Source: Streptomyces chartreusis NRRL 3882 (GTDB taxonomy: Bacteria > Actinomycetota > Actinomycetes > Streptomycetales > Streptomycetaceae). Taken from it: a stretch of 64,000 bases of DNA. The translations under genes and the position numbers were made by a program. The first letter of the stretch is position 1; each line of letters opens with the position of its first letter. The notes under the pieces are model-generated. The model ran no database searches. It saw nothing but the letters and a program-made list of their open reading frames with translations, and was not told the origin of the DNA. The stretch spans positions 1-64,000 of the forward strand of contig NZ_LT963352.1 in NCBI RefSeq assembly GCF_900236475.1, in the 5' to 3' direction. Positions 1-8,129 of this stretch are shown piece after piece.

Positions 1-300
1 CCCCATCGCTGCGCGATGGGCAAGCGAACACCCGTGCTCCGCACGGGTGTTGCGCTCGTGCTCCGCACGAGCGTCACCTGCCTTGCTGCGCAAGGCAGGT
101 GACGCTCCGTCCGCTGCGCTCCCGGAGCTCTGCGGCCTGCGGCCTCGTGAGGGCGGCTTACGCTGCGCTCCAGCCACCCCGTGGCTCGATGCGCCACGCA
201 GGCCGGCCCCGCTGCGCGGTGCGGCCAACGGGCCTTCGGCCCGAGCAGCGAGGGGAGGTGCCCTGCATCAGGTGATGCAGCATTTGTACCGAAGTATTTG
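1..300. repeat. Streptomyces linear-replicon telomere (nested palindromes)
   Basis: A run of perfect inverted repeats with 3-nt loops opens the window: arms 2-9/13-20 (loop TGC), 27-37/41-51 (loop TCC), 53-61/65-73 (loop TCC) and 71-86/90-105 (loop TGC). Weaker ones follow at 104-109/123-128, 172-177/181-186 and 229-234/238-243. On the complementary 3' strand the loops read GCA or GGA, as in archetypal Streptomyces telomeres, where these fold-backs cap the 3' overhang for terminal-protein patching. The usual outermost GC-rich palindrome is not present, so the true end probably lies about 13-15 bases outside the window. Confidence 0.9.
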
Positions 301-535
301 ACGCTCGTCAGGTTCTTCCTATGACGGTGCGTCATTTTTGAGGGGGTGCATTGTCCCATACTGCTGGGGCGGGATGGGCGTCTTCGAGGTTCGGGTGCAG
401 AGCCCGTCGGGCATGAGCCATGCTCACTTATAGCGTGTGATGGGCTTGGCCTCTGGGGCCTTGCATCATAAATTTCTCCTGTAGAGATTCTACTCTGAGG
501 GCCTACTGCCCCCGTAGATCGGAAGGCGGGATCTC

Positions 536-2968
536 GTGCCCAGGAAGCAGCGGCTCCGTCCTCATCAGGTCGAGGCAGTTGACGCAGTGGTCCGTGCGCT
601 CGGGTCTCCGATGAGCAGAGGGCTCGCGGACACAGCGGTGCGTGCGCAGGTGATCGCGCCTCCAGGGGCAGGGAAGAGCCTTATCGCGGTCTATGCCGCC
701 CAGGGGCTCCGTGCCGAACAGGTGCTGGTTCTGGTGCCCACACTCGATCTGCTGGGTCAGATGGTGGGTGTATGGCGTGCCGGCGGCCGGGGTGGTCGGT
801 TGTTCGGGGTGTGTTCCGAACGGGAGCAGGCCGCTGTAGGGGTGCGGTGCACCACGGATGTTAATGAGTTGGCAGGGTGGCTCGCCCATGAGGGCCGGGT
901 GACGGTGTTCGCCACGTATGCGGCTGCCGGGCTGGGTGTGCTGGAGCGTGCTCATGCGGCCGGTGTGGGTCGGTGGGATCTGATGGTGGTGGATGAGGCC
1001 CACCGGACGGCGGGGGTATTGGGGAAGCCGTGGGCTGTGGTGCATGACGATCGGCGGTTGCCGGCGGTGCGGCGGTTGTACATGACGGCGACTCCACGAT
1101 TGTGGGAGGTGCCTGGGGTTGAGGGGGCGCCGACCGATGGGGCGGGACGGCTGGTGGCGTCGATGGACGATGAGGAGATCTTCGGGCCGGTGGTGTACCG
1201 GCTGACGATGTCGGAGGCGATCGAGCGGGGGTTGATCGCGCAGTACCAGGTGGTCTGTGTGGACATCGCTGACTCGCAGCTGTCGGCGGTGCAGTTGGTG
1301 GGTGCGCAGGCGTATACGGATGAGGTGCGGGGGGTGCGGTTGGCGGCCTTGCAGACGGCGGTTTTGAAGACTGCTGCGGAGCACCGGTTGCGGCGGGTGC
1401 TGACGTTTCATCATCGTACGAGTGAGGCGGAGGCTTTCGCCGGCGGGCTGGGGCGGGTGGCCGCGTCGCTGTGGGAGGCCGATGCGGCCTCGTTCGTGGA
1501 GCCGGGGGCGGTGTGGGCGGACTGGCTGTGCGGGGAGCATCGGGCGGTGCACCGGCGGCAGGTGCTGGAGACCTTTTCCGCTGGGGTGGTGAAGGATGCC
1601 GTGATGGAGTTGTGCGTGCTGTCGTCGGCGCGTGTGCTCGGCGAGGGGGTCGATACCGCGGCGTGTGATGCGGTGGTGTTCGTGGATGCGCGGGGCTCGA
1701 CGCCTGATGTGGTGCAGGCCGTGGGCCGGGCGCTGCGGATGCAGCCTGGGGAGGGCAAGGTGGCCTCGCTGGTGGTGCCGGTTTTCCTGGAGCCGGGTGA
1801 GGAGCCGGACGAGATGCTGGCCTCGCGGTCGTACACGCATCTGGTGAAGGTGCTGACCGCGCTGCGCGCGCACGATGCCGAGGCCGTCGAGCAGCTCGCC
1901 GTCCCCCAGGCCCCCGGCCGGCAGGCTCCCTCGGTCACGGGCGGGACGGCGGGTGGGGTGGTCAGTGGGGCGGCGCAGGGGCTGTTGCAGTTCTCCACGG
2001 CCCGGGACCCGGTGCAGTTGGCGGCGTTCATCCGGGCGCGTGTGCTGCGGCCCGAGGGCGAGTACTGGCGGCGGGGGCTGCAGGCCGCGACCGCCTACGC
2101 CGCCGATCACGGGCACCTGCGGATCCCATACGGGTATACCGCCCCCGACGGCTTCGCACTGGGGGTATGGATCGCCAAACAGCGCATCGCCTACCGTCAG
2201 GGCACCCTGGCCGAGGAACGGGTGAGGGAACTGGACGCAGCCGGAATGGTGTGGTCCCACCGCGAGGTGGCCTTCTCCGAAGGCCTGGACGCCGCACGCC
2301 GCTGGGCGGCGGAGCACGGGCACCTCCTTGCCCCCGCCGAGGCAACCTGGCAGGGCTACCCCGTGGGGATCTGGCTGCGTGACCAGCGTGCCGCCGCACG
2401 ACGAGAACGAGCGGTGCAGAACGGTCCCGACGGGGGCCGGGCATCGGGAAAGCGTGACGGAGCGCGGCGGTGGCGGGAACTGGAGGCGATCGATCCCGCT
2501 TGGTGCCCGGTCTGGGACATCGCCTGGCAGCGGTGCTTTTACCTCGCCCGCGCCCATGTGAACGGCGGCGGGAAACTGCCCACTGAGCCCGGGGAGCTCG
2601 TCGTCCAGGGCGAGGACCTCGGGCGCTGGGCCGGCGCCCAGCGCACTGTTGCCGTATGGGACGGCTTGCTGCCCGCGCAGCAGTGGCTGCTCACCGAGGT
2701 ACTGCACTTGGCGCCGGGCGAGGGGCAGCCTCAGACAGGCCCTGCCCCGGGCAGGACGCGGGCGCAGATGTGGGCCGACAACCTCGCCGCAGCCCGCCAG
2801 TACCAGCAGCGGGAAGGGGACCTGAACGTCCCTCGCCAGCACGTGGAGACCGTGGACGGCGACGACCGTGCGCTGGGAGTGTTCATCGCCAATTGCCGTG
2901 CACGTAAACAGCGCCTGGCCCCTGAGCGGGTGCGGGAGCTCAGTGACGCCGGGATGAAGTGGGCCTGA
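536..2968 (+). CDS. ttrA: Telomere-adjacent DEAH helicase with helicase-associated repeats (TtrA-like)
   Basis: An 810-aa superfamily 2 helicase. Walker A APPGAGKS is at residues 41-48, DEAH at 153-156, motif III MTATP at 183-187 and motif VI QAVGRALRM at 394-402. The C-terminal 300 residues carry about four helicase-associated repeats (roughly 510-573, 578-660, 662-722, 745-810), each with the pattern G-x-W-(I/L)-x3-R and a final A-G-M-x-W. Such helicases lie beside the telomeres of many Streptomyces chromosomes and linear plasmids; TtrA is known from work on conjugal transfer of linear replicons. The GTG start has GGAAGG about 9 bases upstream. The gene points inward and is the first from the end. 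The family and position support ttrA; the exact orthologue was not tested. Confidence 0.85.
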   Translation: MPRKQRLRPHQVEAVDAVVRALGSPMSRGLADTAVRAQVIAPPGAGKSLIAVYAAQGLRAEQVLVLVPTLDLLGQMVGVWRAGGRGGRLFGVCSEREQAAVGVRCTTDVNELAGWLAHEGRVTVFATYAAAGLGVLERAHAAGVGRWDLMVVDEAHRTAGVLGKPWAVVHDDRRLPAVRRLYMTATPRLWEVPGVEGAPTDGAGRLVASMDDEEIFGPVVYRLTMSEAIERGLIAQYQVVCVDIADSQLSAVQLVGAQAYTDEVRGVRLAALQTAVLKTAAEHRLRRVLTFHHRTSEAEAFAGGLGRVAASLWEADAASFVEPGAVWADWLCGEHRAVHRRQVLETFSAGVVKDAVMELCVLSSARVLGEGVDTAACDAVVFVDARGSTPDVVQAVGRALRMQPGEGKVASLVVPVFLEPGEEPDEMLASRSYTHLVKVLTALRAHDAEAVEQLAVPQAPGRQAPSVTGGTAGGVVSGAAQGLLQFSTARDPVQLAAFIRARVLRPEGEYWRRGLQAATAYAADHGHLRIPYGYTAPDGFALGVWIAKQRIAYRQGTLAEERVRELDAAGMVWSHREVAFSEGLDAARRWAAEHGHLLAPAEATWQGYPVGIWLRDQRAAARRERAVQNGPDGGRASGKRDGARRWRELEAIDPAWCPVWDIAWQRCFYLARAHVNGGGKLPTEPGELVVQGEDLGRWAGAQRTVAVWDGLLPAQQWLLTEVLHLAPGEGQPQTGPAPGRTRAQMWADNLAAARQYQQREGDLNVPRQHVETVDGDDRALGVFIANCRARKQRLAPERVRELSDAGMKWA

Positions 2969-3055
2969 GCCCCGGGTATGAGGTGACCGGGGCATGGTCG
3001 GGCGTGGGGGCAAGGTCAGCGGCGGAAGCCTCGGCGTGGGTTTCGGGCCTCCCTC

Positions 3056-3348
3056 TTGTTGAAGGGTGTCGAACCAGGCGAGCAGGCGGAGGTCTTCCAT
3101 TCCCAGGCCCTGGTTCGTCGGGCTGTCTGGGTCCTCGATGCCGGTAAGGGATGCGCCGAAGAGCATCGGGACGTCGTGGTCTTGGAAGAGAAGTTCGGAG
3201 CAACTGTCCCACGTGCAGTCGTCCTCGTGCTCGGGCAGTGCGTGGTGTTTCCGCCCGTTCGCCGAATGGGGCGTCCTTCGCGCTGCCCGGCGCCGAGCAG
3301 ACAACCCGCGCAATCGCAGGCGATAAACCCGGTGCCGTCAACGATCAC
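3056..3348 (-). pseudogene. Possible remnant of a small gene opposite the helicase gene
   Basis: The minus strand here encodes an acidic, protein-like stretch (ALPEHEDDCTWDSC, then SELLFQDHDVPMLFGASLTG and GMEDLRLLAWFDTLQQ) with about 80 percent G/C at third positions. Just upstream in another frame, starting at 3348, is MIVDGTGFIACDCAGCLLG, a Cys-rich N-terminus. Joining the two needs a frame change near 3240. The downstream frame has no stop until it runs deep into the antisense of the helicase gene, so an intact gene is not supported. The family is not recognised. The rest of 2969-3486 shows nothing else. Confidence 0.3.
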
Positions 3349-3486
3349 CCTCGAAATACTGGTCGCCTACGGATGAGGTCAAGGTCGTCGTCGCCCACTC
3401 CGAGCGCGCGACCCTGCGGGCCCGACTGGTGTGAGTGCGGTCTGACGCATCGAGCAGCAACTTCCAGTCGGGTCGAACTCCTGGCC

Positions 3487-5145
3487 TCAGGGGACGTCGG
3501 GCGCGGTCTCGAGAGCCATCTGTACCTCCGCGGTGAGCGGGTGACCGATGCCGAGCACCCGGACACAATCCTCGGTTAGTTCGGCGAGACGCTGATCGCG
3601 ATCTCGCGGGCTACCGCGGGACACGTATAACAGGCGGGCCCTGAGCGTCACTTCGTGGTCCGGTCCAAGCAGTCGACGGGCGTCCGCATACAAGCTCTCA
3701 GGGGTGGCATCCACGACCGGACGGCTGCCGCCGACGTCCGTATCGCCGGTCTTCAACAGGGCGAGCCGGATGCGCAGCATGCTGAGGCTGTCCCAACCCA
3801 TGGAAGCGTTCGCCGTCGCCAGGAGTTCGTGACCGATTTCCTGAGCCTCGGTGACAGCGCCCTCGTCGTGTAGCGATTCGACATACGTGAGTTTGATCTT
3901 CACTGCTTCGGGGTGCAGGTACCCGAGAATGCGGTCAGCCTCCGCTGCATTGACGCGGGCGATGTCGACCATCTCTGACAAGCGCTTCGACCCGCGCAGC
4001 ACGGAAATTAGCGCCGCCCGGGCCCACAGCACCCGCTGGTGATCTGCGCCGAACCGCCCTTCGGTGTCCTCCACCAGATTGACGGCGCAGTCAGTAGCCT
4101 CCGCCGTCTCACCGCAGCGGATCAGGCCCTCGACGACGCTGGCTCGCACCCACAGAACTATCGGGTGGTGCGGGCCCAACAGCTCAGACAGACCGGGGAT
4201 CTCATGACGGAGGTAGTGGACCGCGGAGTTCCAGCCCCTGACTTGGGCGGCCGCGTACAGCGCGTCGATCCGGGCCAGGCTGAGGTCCAGCGCGTCCACA
4301 GCCGGATCGCCTTCCCAACGAGTGAGCAGCCTGTTGGCGTGGTGCCAGGCGCCAGTCCAGTCGCCGGCGGTGCCTACCCAGTAGACGAGCCGCCGCTCAG
4401 TCAGACGTGTGTAAGGCGAGTCGGGGCCGAGCATCTGGCGGGAGTCTTCACGAACGGCTTTGGTCAGCCGGACCGCTTCCCTCATTCGACCCGCCTCCCC
4501 GGCCCAGTAAGCCGCGGCCTGCCGAGCGGCGAGCGTGCCTAGATGGTCACCGCCGAGCCGCTGGGCGCAGCGCTGGACGAGCTCGTTGGCTTGCGAGGCG
4601 GCCGCCTCCGGACGGCCCGAGCGTCCCAGATGCCGGATCGCCGTGGCCAGCTCCCCGATCTCCGGGTTGCGGGCGGGCCAGAGTTGCTCCACTGGGGCCA
4701 GCCGCACCAGTCCTGCAGCGTCGCCCTCCCCTGAGCCGTCGTCGTCTTGTTCGTCGCCCCAGCAATTGGCGATGGGGCGGGCGGTCTTCGACAGGGACTC
4801 TGAGACCAGCATCGACCACCTGCGGGCCCACCGGTCTGCGTCCCTCCAGTCAGCGGGCAATGCGACGCCTCGCTCATCGGCGGCCTTCAGGCAGACCGCG
4901 ACGAACGTCATGACGCGGGGACGGTCGGCGACAGATACATCGCCGTTCTTGAGCATACGGTGAGTGGTGGTGCGAGCAAGCACCTGCATGCCTGTCGAGC
5001 CGAGGGAATTAAGCCGCCTTCCCTCGTGGAACTGCCGCTGCGACAGTTGCTCGATGCGCTCGTACGAAAGGCCAGCCAGGCGCTTCATGGCGCAGAGGTC
5101 GTCCATGAACGACATCAGCATTCTCGTGCGGTGCATGTCCCCCAT
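3487..5145 (-). CDS. XRE-type regulator with C-terminal TPR repeats
   Basis: A 552-aa protein. The N-terminal 90 residues look like a helix-turn-helix domain (LAGLSYERIEQLSQRQ, then TTTHRMLKNGDV). After a low-complexity acidic linker (EQDDDGSGEGD) come tandem TPR-like helices of tetratricopeptide/kinesin-light-chain type, recognisable by recurring (L/F)G-(P/A)-(D/H)-H as in MLGPDSPYTRLTERR, LLGPHHPIVLWVRA and LLGPDHEVTLRARLL. Streptomyces uses many such HTH-TPR proteins as regulators, and some TPR regulators bind peptides. The ATG at 5145 is chosen because GGGGGA sits 8 bases upstream; an in-frame GTG at 5175 is the alternative. It stands alone on the minus strand. Confidence 0.8.
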   Translation of the reverse strand: MGDMHRTRMLMSFMDDLCAMKRLAGLSYERIEQLSQRQFHEGRRLNSLGSTGMQVLARTTTHRMLKNGDVSVADRPRVMTFVAVCLKAADERGVALPADWRDADRWARRWSMLVSESLSKTARPIANCWGDEQDDDGSGEGDAAGLVRLAPVEQLWPARNPEIGELATAIRHLGRSGRPEAAASQANELVQRCAQRLGGDHLGTLAARQAAAYWAGEAGRMREAVRLTKAVREDSRQMLGPDSPYTRLTERRLVYWVGTAGDWTGAWHHANRLLTRWEGDPAVDALDLSLARIDALYAAAQVRGWNSAVHYLRHEIPGLSELLGPHHPIVLWVRASVVEGLIRCGETAEATDCAVNLVEDTEGRFGADHQRVLWARAALISVLRGSKRLSEMVDIARVNAAEADRILGYLHPEAVKIKLTYVESLHDEGAVTEAQEIGHELLATANASMGWDSLSMLRIRLALLKTGDTDVGGSRPVVDATPESLYADARRLLGPDHEVTLRARLLYVSRGSPRDRDQRLAELTEDCVRVLGIGHPLTAEVQMALETAPDVP

Positions 5146-5518
5146 TGGCCACGTCCCCCGGTCTCTGCCCTGCACCTGTTCCGCATTAGCTCTTCCCCGG
5201 ATAGGTATCGGGCTACGCGGTCAGGGCGTTCCGAAACATCCCAACATGGGGCTCTGACCGCCGAGATGCTGGGCTGTCGCCGCACAAGTGCCGGGGGGTT
5301 GGTCGAAGCGGTGAGAAGGCAGTGACTCCCGCTTCGCCTGCACTCTCCCGATAACTGCCCCGAGCGGCGGCATCCGTGAGCTGCCCGGGGCATCCTGACA
5401 CGTCCCGGCGACAGCACCGGATATCTGGGCCATCCGGGGCTGTCCCAAGCCGCGTGCGGATGGTGGGACAGCGGCAGATTGAGGGCGGGGAGTCGGGTGC
5501 AGCTTGGAGGGCAAGATC

Positions 5519-5710
5519 GTGGATACGTGGAATCTGTTGCTGATCATCGCGGCTGCGGTTTGTGCAACCGCCCGTCTCGTAGCGTTGACCTGTGGGTTTC
5601 TACGGGTGCTGCGGGGCTCCCGGCCAGCGGACCGGGTCGAGCTGTTCGCCTGCTTCACTGCTGCCATCAGCGGCGCCCGTTCACTACGCCGTCGATCAGG
5701 ATCGTCTTGA
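5519..5710 (+). CDS. Small single-span membrane protein
   Basis: A 63-aa product with a hydrophobic N-terminal segment (NLLLIIAAAVCATARLVAL) followed by a basic tail ending RSLRRRSGSS. The GTG start is supported by GGAGGG seven bases upstream, one of the better ribosome sites here. It ends 16 bases before the open frame of the kinase gene and could be cotranscribed with it. The family is not recognised; the high arginine content of the tail could in part reflect composition. Confidence 0.5.
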   Translation: MDTWNLLLIIAAAVCATARLVALTCGFLRVLRGSRPADRVELFACFTAAISGARSLRRRSGSS

Positions 5711-5819
5711 ACACACTGGGCCCCTGTGGGACGTTGGTGCCACCGGGCGGCCGCGGTGAAGAGGTGGATCTTGTCGAGTGCTATGGAACCGCTGGCAAGC
5801 GTGCACCTCAGAGGCTGCG

Positions 5820-5843
5820 CGTGCATCTCCCGGGAGATGCACG
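5820..5843. promoter_or_regulatory. 24-bp perfect palindrome (possible operator)
   Basis: Twelve-base arms 5820-5831 and 5832-5843 are exact reverse complements with no spacer. The palindrome covers the ATG at 5837 chosen for the kinase gene. That fits a repressor site at a start codon, but the function is inferred from symmetry alone. Confidence 0.45.
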
Positions 5844-6373
5844 AGTCCGCCGTACGGATCGCGGGCGCTGTACATGGCCCCTCTGGCCGACCGGATTTCG
5901 TACTGGCCATCGACGGTTCGTCCGGAGCTGGGAAGACGACGTTGGCTGCGTGCATCGCAGCCCAGTCCGGGGCCGACGTGTTTCACATGGACGACATCTA
6001 TCCGGGCTGGACGGGCTTGGAGCAGGGTGCCCAGTACCTCGTCGATTGGATACTGCGCCCACTGTCGGAGTCCCGCCCGGCAATCTGGCGCAGATACGAC
6101 TGGTACACGGGGGAATTCGCCGAGACCCACACGATCAGTCCCGGCGGACCGCTGATCGTAGAGGGCGTCGGTTCGTACAGCCTGCAGTCGGCGCCGTACC
6201 TTCACTCCACGATCTGGGTGGAGGCAAACACGCCGCAGCGCCGCGCACGCGTGGAATCCAGGGATGGTCTCTCCACGGCCCAGATGTGGCCACTGTGGGC
6301 AGCACAGGAGGAGACGTTCCACCGCAAGCACAGGACACGGGAAGCGGCGGACTTCCTGATCCAGAATCCCTGA
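5837..6373 (+). CDS. P-loop nucleoside/uridine kinase-like protein
   Basis: A 178-aa protein with Walker A DGSSGAGKTT in the first strand-loop, then MDDIYPGW, the position of the DD(F/Y)Y substrate motif in uridine kinase-type P-loop kinases, and PLIVEGVGSYS as the Walker B-like strand. The C-terminal WAAQEETFHRKHRTREAAD resembles the lid and C-terminal helix of small ATP-binding kinases. The phosphorylated substrate cannot be told from sequence. The open frame extends to a GTG at 5726; the ATG at 5837 gives the usual short N-terminus before the first strand, but lies inside a perfect palindrome and lacks a clear ribosome site, so the start is uncertain. Confidence 0.75.
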   Translation: MHESAVRIAGAVHGPSGRPDFVLAIDGSSGAGKTTLAACIAAQSGADVFHMDDIYPGWTGLEQGAQYLVDWILRPLSESRPAIWRRYDWYTGEFAETHTISPGGPLIVEGVGSYSLQSAPYLHSTIWVEANTPQRRARVESRDGLSTAQMWPLWAAQEETFHRKHRTREAADFLIQNP

Positions 6374-6507
6374 TCGTCTCCCTGTACAGCACCGTTCTGA
6401 CCTCCGGCGCCGCCAGCCTGATCGGCCCTCGGGACGTCCGACACCAGGAGGCCGGCTGTATCCCGCGCCGCTCAGTCGAAGCGTGGTCGCCATCGGCTGG
6501 AGCGACC

Positions 6508-7086
6508 ATGGTGAGAAGACACGGCCGGCTACGCCGACCAACTGGCCGAGACCGCGGCGAAGAGGCATCCACCTACATCCTGATCCGCGCCGTGTTGTAC
6601 CCGGGCGGTATCACCGACCTCAATCTCCTGGAGTTCGACGCACGCAGCGCGACCACCGCCTTCCCCGCGCAGTACCTGTGGGGCCCCGGGTTCGTGAGGA
6701 AACCCTCGTCTGGTGACCATCAGGCCGAGTCCGATCTGTGCGACTACCTCCTCCAGACCGTCCTCGTCCGAGTTCATGAGGGCCACATCGGCCTGCCCGT
6801 GTATCCGGGCGTCGAGACCGCGGTCGATGCGCAACGCGGCACCTGGCACGCGTTGCGCGTCGACCGCGGTCTCGACGCCCTCGCCCACCTCCGGGCCCTC
6901 GCAGACGCCGCGGCGGGACGCGCAGAGGAAGCGGAATGCCAGGTGTGCCCTGTGGATACGCTCGCGACCGAGGACCTTGCGGCAGTTCTGAAGGCAGCGC
7001 GCGGCGCAGGCGCGGACACAACGCCATTGCACGTCCCGGACGTGCGCACGCCCTTCGCGCACTGGCTTGCGGGTTCGGCGACCTGA
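6508..7086 (+). CDS. Hypothetical protein, probably a gene remnant
   Basis: A 192-codon open frame. The central part (TYILIRAVLYPGGITDLNLLEFDARSA broken into hydrophobic strands, then ESDLCDYLLQTVLVRVHEG) looks coding, while the first 25 residues are arginine-rich and may lie outside a real gene. Residues around 100-125 are encoded by a long inverted repeat (see 6807-6880), so both strands encode nearly the same peptide there. No family is recognised. No good ribosome site precedes the ATG. It lies in decayed DNA between the kinase gene and the six-gene operon. Confidence 0.35.
   Translation: MVRRHGRLRRPTGRDRGEEASTYILIRAVLYPGGITDLNLLEFDARSATTAFPAQYLWGPGFVRKPSSGDHQAESDLCDYLLQTVLVRVHEGHIGLPVYPGVETAVDAQRGTWHALRVDRGLDALAHLRALADAAAGRAEEAECQVCPVDTLATEDLAAVLKAARGAGADTTPLHVPDVRTPFAHWLAGSAT
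6807..6880. repeat. 32-bp inverted repeat with 10-bp loop
   Basis: Arms 6807-6838 and 6849-6880 match over all 32 positions except 6828/6859, a T-G pair that would still wobble-pair as RNA. The loop is 6839-6848. As RNA it is an extremely stable hairpin inside an open reading frame. Confidence 0.85.
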
Positions 7087-7146
7087 CAAGGCGTACGGCT
7101 ACAGACGATGTCACCTCCACACGCTGAGCCGTTGCGCCTCCCACGG

Positions 7147-7320
7147 GCCCGGGCGCCAGCCGGGTGGCCCCCAGACGACGATCTGCGGGGCGAGGTCGGG
7201 CACTTCACCAACCGGTTCGTCACCGCCTTGCACACTCCGCAGCAGCGGGAGATCTTCCTCAAAGCCCCCAGACCAGGCACCGGCTACCAGGACCACAAAG
7301 GCGGAAGGGTGAGGGCATCG
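7147..7320 (+). pseudogene. Fragment of a paralogue of the gene at 11758-12522
   Basis: The translated stretch DDLRGEVGHFTNRFVTALHT then PQQREIFLKA matches DDLRGDIRHFTDRFITALHT then PQQREIFLQA in the C-terminal part of the gene at 11758-12522, with about 80 percent identical bases. The next residues (GTGYQDHKGG) correspond loosely to LGHHDLKDTA before similarity is lost. Nothing upstream resembles the rest of that gene. This is the tail of an earlier, deleted copy of the neighbouring system. The remainder of 7320-7595 shows no gene. Confidence 0.65.
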
Positions 7321-7595
7321 TCCGCGTGCGCCCGGTGGGGTGCGGGGTGTCGCGGTGAAGGCTGCTGGGGGGCGACCGTGGCCGGTAGTGGGCCGACGTC
7401 AGGACACCGCAGGTACCGGAGGGTGCACCTGAGGTGTCACTGACCGTCGAGTGGTGCTGCTTGACCGGGGGACGCGCTGTGGCTGTGACGGGTTCAGCAT
7501 GCGCGGTGCCCTGCAGTGGGCGCTTCGGCTGACGGGGTTCGTGCACGGTGAACGGGTACGGAAAGCGGCGGCGCAGGGCCTGAAGGAGGAGCTAC

Positions 7596-8129
7596 GTGCC
7601 TGACATCGGCGAGGACTTCGGTTCGACGGGCCTGGTGGGCCGTGGCTGGCTTGAGGCCAAGGCTGCTGAGATGTTCACCGAGGTGCAGCGGGCGGACACT
7701 AAGGCGGCGGCCTTGTGTGGCGTGGCTGGTGGTTTGCTGGCCGTCGACGCTGCAGCTGTGTCGGCTCTGCCCAGTGCTGGGGCTTTGTTGACCGCTGTCC
7801 TGGCGGGCGTTGCCGTTTTACTTGGCCTATCGCTTATAGCGGCTTTGTCCGCGATTCGTCCCGTTCTGCCGCGGGGCGGCCGGCTCAGGGTTTTCGCGCG
7901 GGAGGCTGTGGACTGCAGCCGGTCCGAGGAGGTCTTGTCGGCCGTGGCGGCCATGAGCGTTGACGGGCCTGCGCGAGCCGAGGCCGAACGACTGGCGCTG
8001 TTCACGGCTTTGGCGGGCCGGAAGTTCCGCACTGTCAGGCGGGCTGCCGATCTCATTGCAGCCGCCGTTACGTTGGCCGGAATTGGGTTGTTGATCGCTT
8101 ACACGCCGCTTGAGAGTATCGCGGCGTGA
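7596..8129 (+). CDS. Three-span membrane protein, Pycsar effector (PycTM/DUF5706)-like
   Basis: A 177-aa membrane protein. After an amphipathic N-terminus, EVQRADTKAAALCGVAGG (residues 29-46) leads into hydrophobic spans at about 38-58 and 61-88; a soluble helical part follows, then a third span at about 150-169. The AD-x-KA motif entering the first span, and the two-spans/soluble/one-span order, are those of the Pycsar transmembrane effector family, whose members damage the membrane when a cyclic pyrimidine nucleotide is made. The GTG start has AAGGAGGA five bases upstream. Codon 75 is TTA, a bldA-dependent codon. It is first in a six-gene operon, and its TGA overlaps the next GTG. The family is by eye; effector function is inferred. 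Confidence 0.7.
   Translation: MPDIGEDFGSTGLVGRGWLEAKAAEMFTEVQRADTKAAALCGVAGGLLAVDAAAVSALPSAGALLTAVLAGVAVLLGLSLIAALSAIRPVLPRGGRLRVFAREAVDCSRSEEVLSAVAAMSVDGPARAEAERLALFTALAGRKFRTVRRAADLIAAAVTLAGIGLLIAYTPLESIAA

Noticed and set aside
47..301. An 84-codon frame in the telomere
   Set aside because: It is produced by the palindromes, with no ribosome site and Arg/Ala-rich composition.
503..3313. A 936-codon open frame on the minus strand opposite the terminal helicase
   Set aside because: It mirrors the helicase codons, is Arg/Pro/His-rich and lacks domains. Only its first part (see 3056-3348) looks protein-like.
5479..6490. The front part of a 535-codon plus-strand frame
   Set aside because: It overlaps the kinase gene in another frame and is Arg/Gly-rich; only the last part from 6508 might be coding.
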